Positions 57,001-64,000 of a stretch of DNA of 64,000 nt are shown piece by piece (position 1 is the stretch's first letter; each line of letters starts with the position of its first letter). The notes under the pieces were generated by a model. The model saw only the letters and a list, made by a program, of their open reading frames with translations, did not search any database and was not told the DNA's origin. A program made the translations under genes and the position numbers. The DNA comes from Halomonas sp. GT (GTDB lineage Bacteria; Pseudomonadota; Gammaproteobacteria; Pseudomonadales; Halomonadaceae). Location: contig NZ_CP020562.1 in the NCBI RefSeq assembly GCF_002082565.1, forward strand, positions 1,488,001 through 1,552,000. The letters are read 5' to 3'.

Positions 57001-57846
57001 GAGCCGGGTAACAGCAACACCATCCGCGAGGCGGTGCTTGCTCGCCAGCAAGCACTGGAAGACCAAGGGCTAAGCCCAGAGATGGCCGCCCAAGAGGCAA
57101 GTTACCGTATCTTCGGCAGCAAACCCGGCGAATATGGCGCGGGCTTAAACCGCCTGATAGAAAACCGCTCTTGGGACAGCGCCGACGATTTAGCCGAGGC
57201 CTACATGGATACAGGTGCCTACGCCTACGGCCAGTTTGAGGCTTCCGGCACTGCTGCGCGGGCGGCGTTCGAGCAGCAGCTCCAAGGGCTGGATGCGGTG
57301 ATGCAGAACCAGGATAATCGCGAGCACGATATTCTTGATTCCAACAGCTATTACGCTTTTCAGGGTGGCATGGCCAACGCAACGCGCTCGCTAAGCGGAA
57401 AAGCACCGACTATTTATCACGCCGACCACGCCAATCCCGCTGTGCCCAAGATTCGTACCTTGAAAGAGGAGCTGGCGCGGGTGATTCGCTCGCGCGTGTT
57501 GAATCCCAAGTGGATCAATGCCATGCGCGAGCACGGCTATAAAGGCGCTTTTGAGATGGCTGCTACGGTGGACTACCTGTTTGCTTACGATGCCACCACC
57601 GATCTAGTCGCCGACTACCAGTACGCCCAGGTGAGTGATGCCCTGGTGCTCGACGCCGCTAATCAACAGTTTCTGCGTGAGCACAACCCCGCGGCTTTAG
57701 AAGAGATGGCGGAACGCTTACTTGAAGCCGCCCAGCGAGGCATGTGGCAAGCCCCCGGCGAACATGGCCAGGCGCTACAAGACTTGCTGCTGGAAATGGA
57801 TGAAGCCAAAGAGGCGGGGCATTATGACCACCATCCCGCGCATTAA
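54007..57846 (+). CDS. cobN: CobN, large subunit of aerobic cobaltochelatase
   Basis: The catalytic subunit that binds hydrogenobyrinic acid a,c-diamide and Co2+. At 1279 residues it is full-length for the family. IALIMANYPNRDGRIGNGVG, VHVGKHGNLEWLPGKS-type block (here IHVGKHGNLEWLPGK) and the late RFFGSKPGEYGAG-like SYRIFGSKPGEYGAGL mark CobN rather than ChlH. DSNSYYAFQGGM and MREHGYKGAFEM lie near the C-terminus. Translation is coupled at both ends (1-nt overlap with cobW, 23-nt overlap with cobG). No CobS/CobT gene is visible, so the I/D fusion at the head of this operon is the likely ATPase partner. Confidence 0.95.
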   Translation: MHLFAAKPGGFVDDEGIIDLQQSPAEVVILSAADSNLSALAQAVDRLGEAYPSVRLANWMNLVKPAAYDLYEDRVLEKAQLVIVSLLGGKAYWQYGHERLLDWAAAKPERQLILVPGCDAPDDALLEDSTIAFDGAYRVWRYLREGGVDNAEQLLRFIASECLSLSLAWQEPKVIPAAVIYAPQDQQASSLSEWRDRQVPGRPVCLLLFYRSHLQGANTAVPDGLLAALREKGLEPLAVAVASLKEGPCIDFINHLIEQTGAMLVINTTSFAVNRNADGLDALGEKLPDSLFVGRPVVLQAILASSTSEDWQDMAAGLHSRDVAMQVVLPEMDGRIITRAVGFKAEAHYNPRCQLAVTHHVIHPERAAFVAELARRICSLRLIPNGQKRIALIMANYPNRDGRIGNGVGLDTPASTLQILSALKGAGYPLSELPENGDGLIRQLQGAVTNDHGSLDQRACWQSISVDDYLAWFKTLPSELQETVWTRWGAPHEDPKCRQGRLMIAGVRLGETFVGIQPERDFIDDLTQSYHDMELVPPHSYLAFYYWLREHYQVDAVIHVGKHGNLEWLPGKSIALSADCWPDIALGPLPHFYPFIVNDPGEGAQAKRRSQAVIIDHLMPPLARAELYGAMAELEALCDEYYQALDMDPRREALIRSQILAHLRDTGIDQELAHAVDGCENSADDADILNELDTFLCDIKESQIRHGLHILGTLPPQEKRAGTLVALLRLPRGEAVASRGLLHNLASDLGLDFDPLAAGNEPWQKPKPVVLRELLDTPWRTGADTRERLELLAERWVADYVLAPGCLKELAQDYPNTAEQLRYAREQLWVAMQRGVKMEIQSLLDGLEGIFVPAGPSGAPSRGRLDTLPTGRNFFSVDNRSIPSPAAWTLGEKSAQAFVERYLQDNGDYPRRLGLSIWGTATMRTGGDDIAQAFALMGVRPKWSLGSQRVTDFEVIPSMLLNRPRVDVTLRVSGFFRDAFPNVIRLFDAAVQAVASYEEPGNSNTIREAVLARQQALEDQGLSPEMAAQEASYRIFGSKPGEYGAGLNRLIENRSWDSADDLAEAYMDTGAYAYGQFEASGTAARAAFEQQLQGLDAVMQNQDNREHDILDSNSYYAFQGGMANATRSLSGKAPTIYHADHANPAVPKIRTLKEELARVIRSRVLNPKWINAMREHGYKGAFEMAATVDYLFAYDATTDLVADYQYAQVSDALVLDAANQQFLREHNPAALEEMAERLLEAAQRGMWQAPGEHGQALQDLLLEMDEAKEAGHYDHHPAH

Positions 57847-58978
57847 AGGCTGGTGCCCCGGCGCGTGGCGACCCATGGCTACTGGCGATGGCCTGTTGGT
57901 GCGTGTACGCCCACCGCTGGGCCAGCTTTCACGGCAACAGGTAGTGGCACTGTGTGAAGCCGCTGAGACCTTCGGCAGCGGTTTAATCGAGCTAACCAGC
58001 CGGGCCAATATTCAGCTGCGCGGGGTCACCGACGCCAGTTGGCCGCCGCTGATGGCGTTTCTGGTTGAGCATCAGCTGGTGAGCGACGACCCGCAGGTAG
58101 AACGCCAGCCGCAACTGATGCTGGCACCTGCTTGGCAAGTGGGCGATGACACTCATACCATTGCCCGCCTGCTGCAAACGCGGGGCAGCGAATTAGCCAC
58201 CATGCCCGGTAAGATCGGCATCGCCATTGATACGGGAAAAGCACCAGTGCTGTGCGATAGCGCCGCTGATTTTCGTGTTGAGCGCTCGGTGGAAGGCAGT
58301 TTGATAGTACGCGCCGATGGCTATGAGTGTGGCACGGCGGTGAACGAGTCCGAAGCCGCCGTTGAGCAGTTAATACGCCTGACCCACTGGTTTGTGGACA
58401 GCGGCGGTTGGGAGTCTGGGCGCATGCGGCGGCACACAGCACCGCTGCCCGACTGGGCACCTGCGGATACTGCCCCCGCATCCCCTGGCGAGAAGCTGGC
58501 GCTGGGCAAACATAGCGAAGGCCGGGTGGTGGGGCTTCCCTTTGGGCGGGTAGCGGTTAATACGTTGCGCGCTGCTGTATCGCCAATAAATGTCAGTGCC
58601 TTGCAGGTCACGCCTTGGCGGCGCTTGCTGGTGAAGAGCGGCGATACACTACCAGCGGTTGACGGCTTAATCCGTCATAATAGCGACCCGCGGCTAGCAA
58701 TGGATGCCTGCCCCGGTGCACCCTTTTGCGAACAGGCGAGTGTTTCCACCCAGCCGCTTGCTGAACGGCTAAGTGGCTGGGTGGAAGCAAGCGTACACAT
58801 ATCCGGGTGTGCCAAAGGCTGTGCCCGCCAACGGCCAGCAGCGCTGTGCCTAACCGGCCGCGAAGGGCGCTTTGACGTGATTGTTAACGGTCGCGCCGAT
58901 AGCACACCGAAGGCCACCGGCCTTAGTGAATCTGACGTTTTACACTATTTGGAGAGTTTGGGTGCCTCACGTTTATGA
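57824..58978 (+). CDS. cobG: CobG, precorrin-3B synthase
   Basis: O2-dependent monooxygenase that makes precorrin-3B, the marker of the aerobic pathway. It has 384 residues with the nitrite/sulfite-reductase fold. The [4Fe-4S] ligands are C296 and C302 (ACPGAPFCEQ) and C329 and C333 (GCAKGCAR). ELTSRANIQLRGV is the ferredoxin-like half-domain motif. The ATG at 57824 overlaps cobN by 23 nt behind GAGGCGGGG; the frame from 57722 lies inside cobN. Confidence 0.93.
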   Translation: MTTIPRIKGWCPGAWRPMATGDGLLVRVRPPLGQLSRQQVVALCEAAETFGSGLIELTSRANIQLRGVTDASWPPLMAFLVEHQLVSDDPQVERQPQLMLAPAWQVGDDTHTIARLLQTRGSELATMPGKIGIAIDTGKAPVLCDSAADFRVERSVEGSLIVRADGYECGTAVNESEAAVEQLIRLTHWFVDSGGWESGRMRRHTAPLPDWAPADTAPASPGEKLALGKHSEGRVVGLPFGRVAVNTLRAAVSPINVSALQVTPWRRLLVKSGDTLPAVDGLIRHNSDPRLAMDACPGAPFCEQASVSTQPLAERLSGWVEASVHISGCAKGCARQRPAALCLTGREGRFDVIVNGRADSTPKATGLSESDVLHYLESLGASRL

Positions 58979-59591
58979 AACACACGGACCGGCGATTTAC
59001 CGGCAGTCGTTTGCGATTATTCGCAATGAAGCTGAGCTTGATCGCTTTTCAGCGGAAGAAGAAACGGTTGCGGTACGTATGATTCACGCCGCTGGGCTGG
59101 TGGAGCTGGCGGCGCATATTCATTTTCAGAATGACGTGGTCAATCGAGCGCGTTCAGCGTTAGAACAGGGCGCACCGATTCTTTGCGATGCTCGGATGGT
59201 TTCCGAAGGCATTACCCGCAAACGGCTGCCCGCTAATAACGACATCATCTGCACCCTTAATGATGAACGCACCCCTGGCCTTGCCCAGGAAATGGCCAAT
59301 ACCCGTTCAGCGGCAGCGCTAGAACTGTGGCGGCCGCACTTGGAAGGCGCGGTCGTCGCCATTGGCAACGCGCCCACCGCGCTGTTTCATCTGCTCAATA
59401 TGCTCGAAGATCCAGACTGCCCGCGCCCGGCGGCCATTATTGGCTGCCCAGTCGGCTTTGTCGGCGCGGCGGAATCCAAAGAAGCGCTGTTGGCTAACCC
59501 CGCGCTGCCCAGCTGTATCGTGCGTGGCCGCCTGGGTGGTAGCGCCGTCACGGTAGCGGCCATCAACGCCATGGCGGATTGTATCGAATGA
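58962..59591 (+). CDS. cobH: CobH, precorrin-8X methylmutase
   Basis: Moves the C11 methyl group to C12, giving hydrogenobyrinic acid. It has 209 residues. RMIHAAGLVELAAHIHF contains the catalytic His region, and GAPILCDARMVSEGI, IGNAPTALFHLL, IIGCPVGFVGAAESK and VRGRLGGS are the family blocks. The start is GTG at 58962 with GGAGAG upstream; it overlaps cobG by 17 nt. The frame reaches back to a TTG at 58881, but that part is read out of frame through cobG. Confidence 0.93.
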   Translation: MPHVYETHGPAIYRQSFAIIRNEAELDRFSAEEETVAVRMIHAAGLVELAAHIHFQNDVVNRARSALEQGAPILCDARMVSEGITRKRLPANNDIICTLNDERTPGLAQEMANTRSAAALELWRPHLEGAVVAIGNAPTALFHLLNMLEDPDCPRPAAIIGCPVGFVGAAESKEALLANPALPSCIVRGRLGGSAVTVAAINAMADCIE

Positions 59592-60313
59592 CCCAAGGAA
59601 CCATTTACGGAGTGGGTTTAGGGCCCGGCAGCCAAGACCTAATGAGTATGCGTGCCGACCGCTTGATACGCGGCGCGACCCATGTGGCCTATTTTCGTAA
59701 AAAGGGCCGCTGCGGACATGCGCGCACCATTGTGGAAGGCCTGGTCGCCCCAGGCACAACCGAGCTGCCAATGGAGTATCCGGTCACCACGGAAATTCCG
59801 TTTGATGACCCTCGCTACAATGAACTGCTGTCGGCCTTTTACGAACGCAGCGTGGCCCAACTGATCGAGATGGCAGAGGCCGGCTGCGATGTAGTAGTGC
59901 TTTGCGAAGGCGACCCGTTTTTCTACGGCTCCTTTATGCACCTCTACACGCGGCTGCTGAATCGCGTGCCGGTCTCAGTGGTGCCGGGGATTACCGGCAT
60001 GTCGGCGGCCTGGACGGCCACCGGGCAACCGATCACCTGGGGCGATGACATCATGACGGTGCTGATGGCCACGCTGCCGGAAGAGACGCTGGCCGAGCGC
60101 ATCGCCCAAACCGATGCACTGGTGGTGATGAAAATTGGCCGCAACCTGGCCAAGCTGCGCAGAGCGCTGACGCATGCTGGCCGTGAAGGCGAGGCGTGGT
60201 TGATCGAGTACGCCGCCATGACCCAGCAGCGTGTGCTGCCACTGAGTGAGGTTGGCGAAAGCGTGCCTTACTTCTCGATTGTGCTGATCCATGGCAACGG
60301 GAGGCGTCCATGA
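59588..60313 (+). CDS. cobI: CobI, precorrin-2 C20-methyltransferase
   Basis: SAM-dependent methyltransferase of 241 residues (CbiL/CobI group). It begins GTIYGVGLGPGSQDLMSMRA, with the family P-loop-like GxGPG. CEGDPFFYGSFMHLY and VPGITGMSAAWTATGQPIT are diagnostic for the C20 enzyme. The ATG overlaps the cobH stop (ATGA), and the end overlaps cobJ in the same way. Confidence 0.94.
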   Translation: MTQGTIYGVGLGPGSQDLMSMRADRLIRGATHVAYFRKKGRCGHARTIVEGLVAPGTTELPMEYPVTTEIPFDDPRYNELLSAFYERSVAQLIEMAEAGCDVVVLCEGDPFFYGSFMHLYTRLLNRVPVSVVPGITGMSAAWTATGQPITWGDDIMTVLMATLPEETLAERIAQTDALVVMKIGRNLAKLRRALTHAGREGEAWLIEYAAMTQQRVLPLSEVGESVPYFSIVLIHGNGRRP

Positions 60314-61056
60314 GCGGTTGGCTGAAAATCGTCGGCCTAGGGCCGGGTGCCGACGCCATGATTACCCCGGAGGTTTCGGCTGCGCTGCTGGAAGCCACCG
60401 ATGTGGTGGGCTATGTGCCCTACGTTAATCGCGTGGCACCTAGGGCTGGATTAGTCCGCCATGGTTCTGATAACCGCGAAGAAATTCGCCGGGCAGAGCA
60501 GGCGCTACAACTGGCGTTTGAGGGCCACCGGGTAGTGGTTGTCTCCTCTGGCGACCCTGGCGTATTCGCCATGGCCGCTGCGGTATTCGAAGCCTTGGAG
60601 GCGGGCGATGCCCAGTGGCGCACGCTGGATATTCAGGTACTGCCGGGTATTTCTGCCATGCTGGCCGCCAGCGCAAGCGTCGGCGCACCGCTGGGGCACG
60701 ACTTCTGCTGCATTAATCTATCCGACAACCTCAAACCCTGGGCGCTGATTGAGAAGCGCCTGCGCTTGGCTGCCGAGGCCGACTTCGCCATGGCGTTTTA
60801 CAATCCGCGCTCCAAGGCACGGCCAGCGGGGTTTGAACGAACGCTAGAGGTACTGCGGGAAGCCTGCGGGCCGGATCGATTGATAATCTTCGCCCGCGCG
60901 GTTTCGACCCCGGAAGAATCAATTCGCGTCACCACATTAGAGCAAGCGACGCCGGATATGGCTGATATGCGCACGCTGGTCATCGTTGGTTCCCAGCAAA
61001 CCCGCTTGATTGAACGCAGTGGCGTGCCGCTGGTTTACACGCCGCGTTCGGCGTGA
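60310..61056 (+). CDS. cobJ: CobJ, precorrin-3B C17-methyltransferase
   Basis: SAM-dependent ring-contracting methyltransferase of 248 residues. LKIVGLGPGADAMITPE at the start, VGYVPYVNR, VVSSGDPGVFAMAA, VLPGISAMLAASASVGAPLG, HDFCCINLSD and FYNPRSKARP are the CobJ/CbiH blocks. It is single-domain, with no CbiG or CobN fusion. It ends three bases before the end of the converging cobK. Confidence 0.94.
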   Translation: MSGWLKIVGLGPGADAMITPEVSAALLEATDVVGYVPYVNRVAPRAGLVRHGSDNREEIRRAEQALQLAFEGHRVVVVSSGDPGVFAMAAAVFEALEAGDAQWRTLDIQVLPGISAMLAASASVGAPLGHDFCCINLSDNLKPWALIEKRLRLAAEADFAMAFYNPRSKARPAGFERTLEVLREACGPDRLIIFARAVSTPEESIRVTTLEQATPDMADMRTLVIVGSQQTRLIERSGVPLVYTPRSA

Positions 61057-61059
61057 TGA

Positions 61060-61797
61060 TTAATCGTGGTCACTAAGCCAGCTAAACACGTCATTGATAC
61101 GATGAACTTCATGGCGTGGCGGTAGTGCTGGCCGCTCGATCATCACGATGGGTAGGCCGAGCATTCTCGCCGCGGTGAGTTTGGACGACGCACCTTCGCC
61201 GCCAGCGTTTTTGCACACGATGCGTTGGATGCGCTGATTCTCCAGCAGGGCGAGATCGCCTTCCAGCGTAAACGGGCCTCTATCAATCACACTGCTAACA
61301 TCCGGCAGTGGCAACGGGCTGGTCGGCGGGTCAACTAAACGCAGCACGTAATGGTGCTGAGACTGGTCGGCAAAGGCGCTAAGGTGCATTCGCCCAATCG
61401 CAAGCAGCACCCGTTGGGGCGGGCCAGCCAAGGCGTTAACGGCCTCATCAATACTTGCCACGCTTTGCCATTGGTCGCCGGTAACAGGCTGCCAGGCAGG
61501 CCGGGTAAAAGCGGTGGCCTTTACACCGCACTGTGCCGCCGCGGCTAATACGTTGCTGCTCATTTGTGCGGCAAACGGGTGGGTGGCATCAACAATATGG
61601 GTAATGCGTTCCTGGGCTAAAAACGTGACCAGCCCATTAACGCCGCCAAAGCCGCCAATGCGGGTCGGCAGTGGCTGGGGTTTAGGCGTGTTAACGCGCC
61701 CTGCATAGCTAAAAATGGCGGGAATGCCACGCTTGGCAACAGCGCTAGCCAGGGCGCTGGCCTCGCTGGTTCCCCCGAGAATTAGGATTTTGATCAT
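61060..61797 (-). CDS. cobK: CobK, precorrin-6A reductase
   Basis: NADPH-dependent reductase of 245 residues making precorrin-6B. ILILGGTSEASALASAV is the nucleotide-binding start, followed by GRVNTPKP, HIVDATHPFAAQMSSN and CKNAGGEGASSKL. It is the only gene of this long chain on the - strand. It fits exactly between cobJ (3-nt gap at its end) and cobL (start codons overlap in CATG at 61795-61798). No Shine-Dalgarno of note precedes its ATG. Its promoter must lie within the cobL coding region. The frame extends upstream to 61989, but that portion is antisense to cobL. Confidence 0.93.
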   Translation of the reverse strand: MIKILILGGTSEASALASAVAKRGIPAIFSYAGRVNTPKPQPLPTRIGGFGGVNGLVTFLAQERITHIVDATHPFAAQMSSNVLAAAAQCGVKATAFTRPAWQPVTGDQWQSVASIDEAVNALAGPPQRVLLAIGRMHLSAFADQSQHHYVLRLVDPPTSPLPLPDVSSVIDRGPFTLEGDLALLENQRIQRIVCKNAGGEGASSKLTAARMLGLPIVMIERPALPPRHEVHRINDVFSWLSDHD

Positions 61798-63004
61798 GGC
61801 TGAGGTTAACAACGCTCCCTGGCTTACCCTTTTAGGCTGGGGAGAGGGTGGCACACAGGGGCTGACAGCGGCAAGCCGACAGGCATTGGAAAGTGCCGAG
61901 GTAGTGTTCGGCGCACGCCGCCACCTGCGCCTTTTACCGCCGCTAAACGCCGAGGTGATTGAGTGGCCAGTGCCCTTTGCCGATGGCATTGCTAAGCTGC
62001 TAAATCAGCGCGGCCGCCGGGTGGTGATGCTGGTCTCAAACGACCCGTTTTGGTTTGGGGCGGGTACTACATTAGCGCAGCATCTCAGTGCAAACGAGTG
62101 GCAGGCACTGCCAGCCCCTTCCACCTTTAGCCTGGCGGCTGCACGTTTGGGCTGGCCGTTGGAGCGTTGCACTTGCCTGGGTTTGCACGCCAAACCGCTA
62201 ACGCGCATTCGGCCTTACCTGCATGTTGGTAGACGCTTGCTGGTGTTGATAAGAGACGGCGAGGCGGTGACCGAGCTGGCGGCGCTGGTAAATAGGCTTG
62301 GCTTTGGAGATACCCAGCTAACACTGCTGGAATCTTTGGGTGGTGATAACGAGCGCATTCGCCATTGTCGTGTCGACGCCAGCTTGCCCGACGACATTGC
62401 CCACCCGGTGGCGGTAGGGCTGGAAGTCGCCGGTAATGGCCCCGCCTTGCCGCTGACGCCCGGCCTGCCGGATCATTTTTTTGACCACGACGGCCAGATT
62501 ACCAAACAGACCATTCGCGCCATCACCCTGGCGGCCCTTGCCCCCATGCCCGGCGAGCGGCTGTGGGATATCGGTACCGGTTCGGGTTCTGTTGCCATTG
62601 AGTGGCTGCTCACCCATACGGATAATCAGGCGGTGGGCTTTGAGCAAAACGCTGAACGGGCAGCGCGAGCACGCAGCAACGCAAACAACCTGGGTGTTGA
62701 CTGGCTAGAAGTAAAACAGGGCCGCGCGCCTGACGTACTCAACGATACGACGCTACCCGATGCGGTATTTATCGGCGGTGGGTTATCCCAAGCGCTGTTA
62801 GACGACTTATGGCAGCGCCTGCCCATGGGCGTGCGTATCGTTGCCAATGCCGTCACTCTGGAATCCGAAGCGCTGCTGGCGCACTGGCACCAGCAGGTAG
62901 GTGGCGAACTGCTGCGTTTAGAGCTTGCCAACGCCGCCCCCATCGGTACACGACGGGGCTGGAAAGCCAGCTATCCGATTGTTCAGTGGCGGGGCATTCG
63001 ATGA
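61796..63004 (+). CDS. cobL: CobL, precorrin-6B C5,15-methyltransferase (decarboxylating)
   Basis: Two-domain fusion of 402 residues. The N-terminal half is a CbiE-like methyltransferase (LTLLGWGEGGTQGLT, ARRHLRLLP, VMLVSNDPFWFGAGTTL, ending near LPLTPGLPDH). The C-terminal half is CbiT-like with the SAM motif LWDIGTGSGSVAIEWL. DAVFIGGGLSQ is typical. The ATG at 61796 overlaps the cobK start on the other strand; AGGA lies about 9 nt upstream, within cobK. It overlaps cobE at its end (ATGA). Confidence 0.94.
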   Translation: MAEVNNAPWLTLLGWGEGGTQGLTAASRQALESAEVVFGARRHLRLLPPLNAEVIEWPVPFADGIAKLLNQRGRRVVMLVSNDPFWFGAGTTLAQHLSANEWQALPAPSTFSLAAARLGWPLERCTCLGLHAKPLTRIRPYLHVGRRLLVLIRDGEAVTELAALVNRLGFGDTQLTLLESLGGDNERIRHCRVDASLPDDIAHPVAVGLEVAGNGPALPLTPGLPDHFFDHDGQITKQTIRAITLAALAPMPGERLWDIGTGSGSVAIEWLLTHTDNQAVGFEQNAERAARARSNANNLGVDWLEVKQGRAPDVLNDTTLPDAVFIGGGLSQALLDDLWQRLPMGVRIVANAVTLESEALLAHWHQQVGGELLRLELANAAPIGTRRGWKASYPIVQWRGIR

Positions 63005-63414
63005 AGCCATCGGCATTGAGAATTGCAGGGTTTGGTTTTCGCCGCGAAGCCACGCTTGAATCACTTATTCAAGCGTTAGATCAGCTTATTGATCAGTACG
63101 CTGCTGTCTACAAGTACGGCCTTATCAACCGGCTGGCGGCGGCGCGTTCTATGTTGCCGTTGGTAGAAGAGCTAGGCCGGCTGCGCAATATTGAAGTCAT
63201 CGCCGTAGCGGATGCCGAGCTATCAACAGTGACAACGCTTACCCATTCAAACCAGAGTATGCAGGCGCGCGGCACAGGCAGCGTTGCCGAAGCCGCGGCG
63301 CTATTAGCCGCAGGCCCGAATGCGAGATTAGTGGGGCCACGGATAATTTCAGTAGATCGGCGGGCCACTGCCGCCCTGGCGTTGTTAGAAGTACCAGAAG
63401 GAGCCACCGAATGA
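63001..63414 (+). CDS. cobE: CobE (CbiG C-terminal-domain family)
   Basis: Small 137-residue protein of the CobE/CbiG-C family, of uncertain biochemical role in the aerobic pathway. [16 protein letters not shown] replaces the usual (V/A)GIGCRRG start; [12 protein letters not shown] and [20 protein letters not shown], followed by DRRATAALA, are the conserved blocks. Overlaps cobL and cobM by ATGA at each end, so it is translated with them. Confidence 0.88.
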   Translation: MKPSALRIAGFGFRREATLESLIQALDQLIDQYAAVYKYGLINRLAAARSMLPLVEELGRLRNIEVIAVADAELSTVTTLTHSNQSMQARGTGSVAEAAALLAAGPNARLVGPRIISVDRRATAALALLEVPEGATE

Positions 63415-64000
63415 CCGTACACTTCATTGGCGCAGGCCCTGGCGCGCCGGATCTGCTTACCTTACGCGGGCGGGATTTAATCGCCGCCTGCCCGGTGTGC
63501 CTGTATGCGGGCTCTTTAGTGCCGGAGCAGATTCTGGAACACTGCCCGGCGGGGGCAAGGGTGATCAACACCGCGCCGCTCTCGCTGGATGAGATCATGC
63601 AGGAGATCAGCCGCGCCCACGCCGAAGGCCAGGATGTGGCCAGACTGCATTCGGGGGATCTCTCGGTATGGTCGGCCATGGGCGAGCAACTGCGTCGCCT
63701 GCGCGAGCTGAATATCCCCTACAGCATTACCCCAGGCGTGCCATCCTTTGCGGCAGCGGCGGCAACCTTGGGTCAGGAACTGACGCTACCCGGCGTGGCT
63801 CAGTCGGTAGTGCTCACCCGTACATCGGGGCGTGCCAGCGCTATGCCCAGTAACGAGACGCTTGCCAATTTCGCCCGCACTGGGGCAACGCTGGCCATTC
63901 ACCTCTCCATCCATAACCTTTCCCAGGTAGTCGAAAGCCTGACGCCTTACTACGGCGCGCAGTGCCCGGTGGCGATTGTGTGGCGGGCAAGCTGGCCCGA
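63411..64000 (+). CDS. cobM: CobM, precorrin-4 C11-methyltransferase (partial, cut by window end)
   Basis: The first 196 residues are present. [48 protein letters not shown] and [21 protein letters not shown] identify the C11 methyltransferase. The frame stays open to the last base of the window, so the gene continues beyond 64000. The ATG overlaps the cobE stop. Confidence 0.93.
   Translation, partial: MTVHFIGAGPGAPDLLTLRGRDLIAACPVCLYAGSLVPEQILEHCPAGARVINTAPLSLDEIMQEISRAHAEGQDVARLHSGDLSVWSAMGEQLRRLRELNIPYSITPGVPSFAAAAATLGQELTLPGVAQSVVLTRTSGRASAMPSNETLANFARTGATLAIHLSIHNLSQVVESLTPYYGAQCPVAIVWRASWP

Overview
The window looks like a chromosome segment of a halophilic or halotolerant gammaproteobacterium of the Halomonas type. 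This rests on moderate GC content, a GH13 alpha-glucosidase of the Halomonas kind, Entner-Doudoroff sugar catabolism, very complete K+ uptake, and an aerobic (CobG/CobN) cobalamin pathway. No rRNA, tRNA, insertion sequence, prophage or CRISPR array was found. The organism assignment is an inference from gene content, not from a marker gene.

Layout. (1) 1-7581: maltose/alpha-glucoside module on the + strand: maltoporin, the activator MalT, a GH13 alpha-glucosidase and MalK. The matching malE-malF-malG operon is on the - strand at 21070-24786. (2) 7741-9797: a secreted DUF3455 protein, an ECF sigma factor of the SigK type and its RskA-like anti-sigma factor. (3) 9860-20868: K+ uptake. kdpFABCDE lies on the + strand between trkH and trkA, which are both on the - strand. 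(4) 25163-28043: zwf-pgl-eda, preceded by a HexR-type operator. (5) 28234-34607: a GH32 sucrose/fructan hydrolase (+) facing an operon edd-glk-aldo/keto reductase-fructokinase (-). Two more HexR-type sites precede edd. (6) 34901 to the window end: about 29 kb of cobalamin genes.

The carbohydrate regions form one route. Maltose and related glucosides enter through the porin and MalEFGK and are split in the cytosol. Sucrose-type sugars are split by GH32. Glucose and fructose are phosphorylated by Glk and fructokinase, and glucose 6-phosphate passes through Zwf, Pgl, Edd and Eda. The HexR-like sites tie the two Entner-Doudoroff operons together. The MalT-box candidates tie the split mal genes together.

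The B12 locus has five parts. The first covers late assembly and salvage (cobT, cbiZ, cbiB, cobD, two CobU-family genes, cobS, cobC). Next come a cobalamin riboswitch and btuB-btuF-btuC-btuD. A second FecCD-type ABC importer lies on the - strand behind a Zur-box-like palindrome. Last is a tightly overlapping + strand chain: chelatase I/D fusion, cobA, cbiA, cobW, cobN, cobG, cobH, cobI, cobJ, cobL, cobE, cobM. In that chain cobK alone is inverted, and its start codon overlaps that of cobL. cobM runs off the window edge. Cobyric acid synthase, BluB, uroporphyrinogen methyltransferase and a CobF/CbiD step are not in this window.

The points most worth a second look are: two CobU-family proteins whose motif losses are complementary; CbiZ inside a de novo pathway; the cobK/cobL start overlap; the Zur-like box at the unassigned metal or corrinoid importer; the HexR operators; kdp sitting inside a trkH-trkA pair; and short tandem repeats next to several stop codons and promoters.
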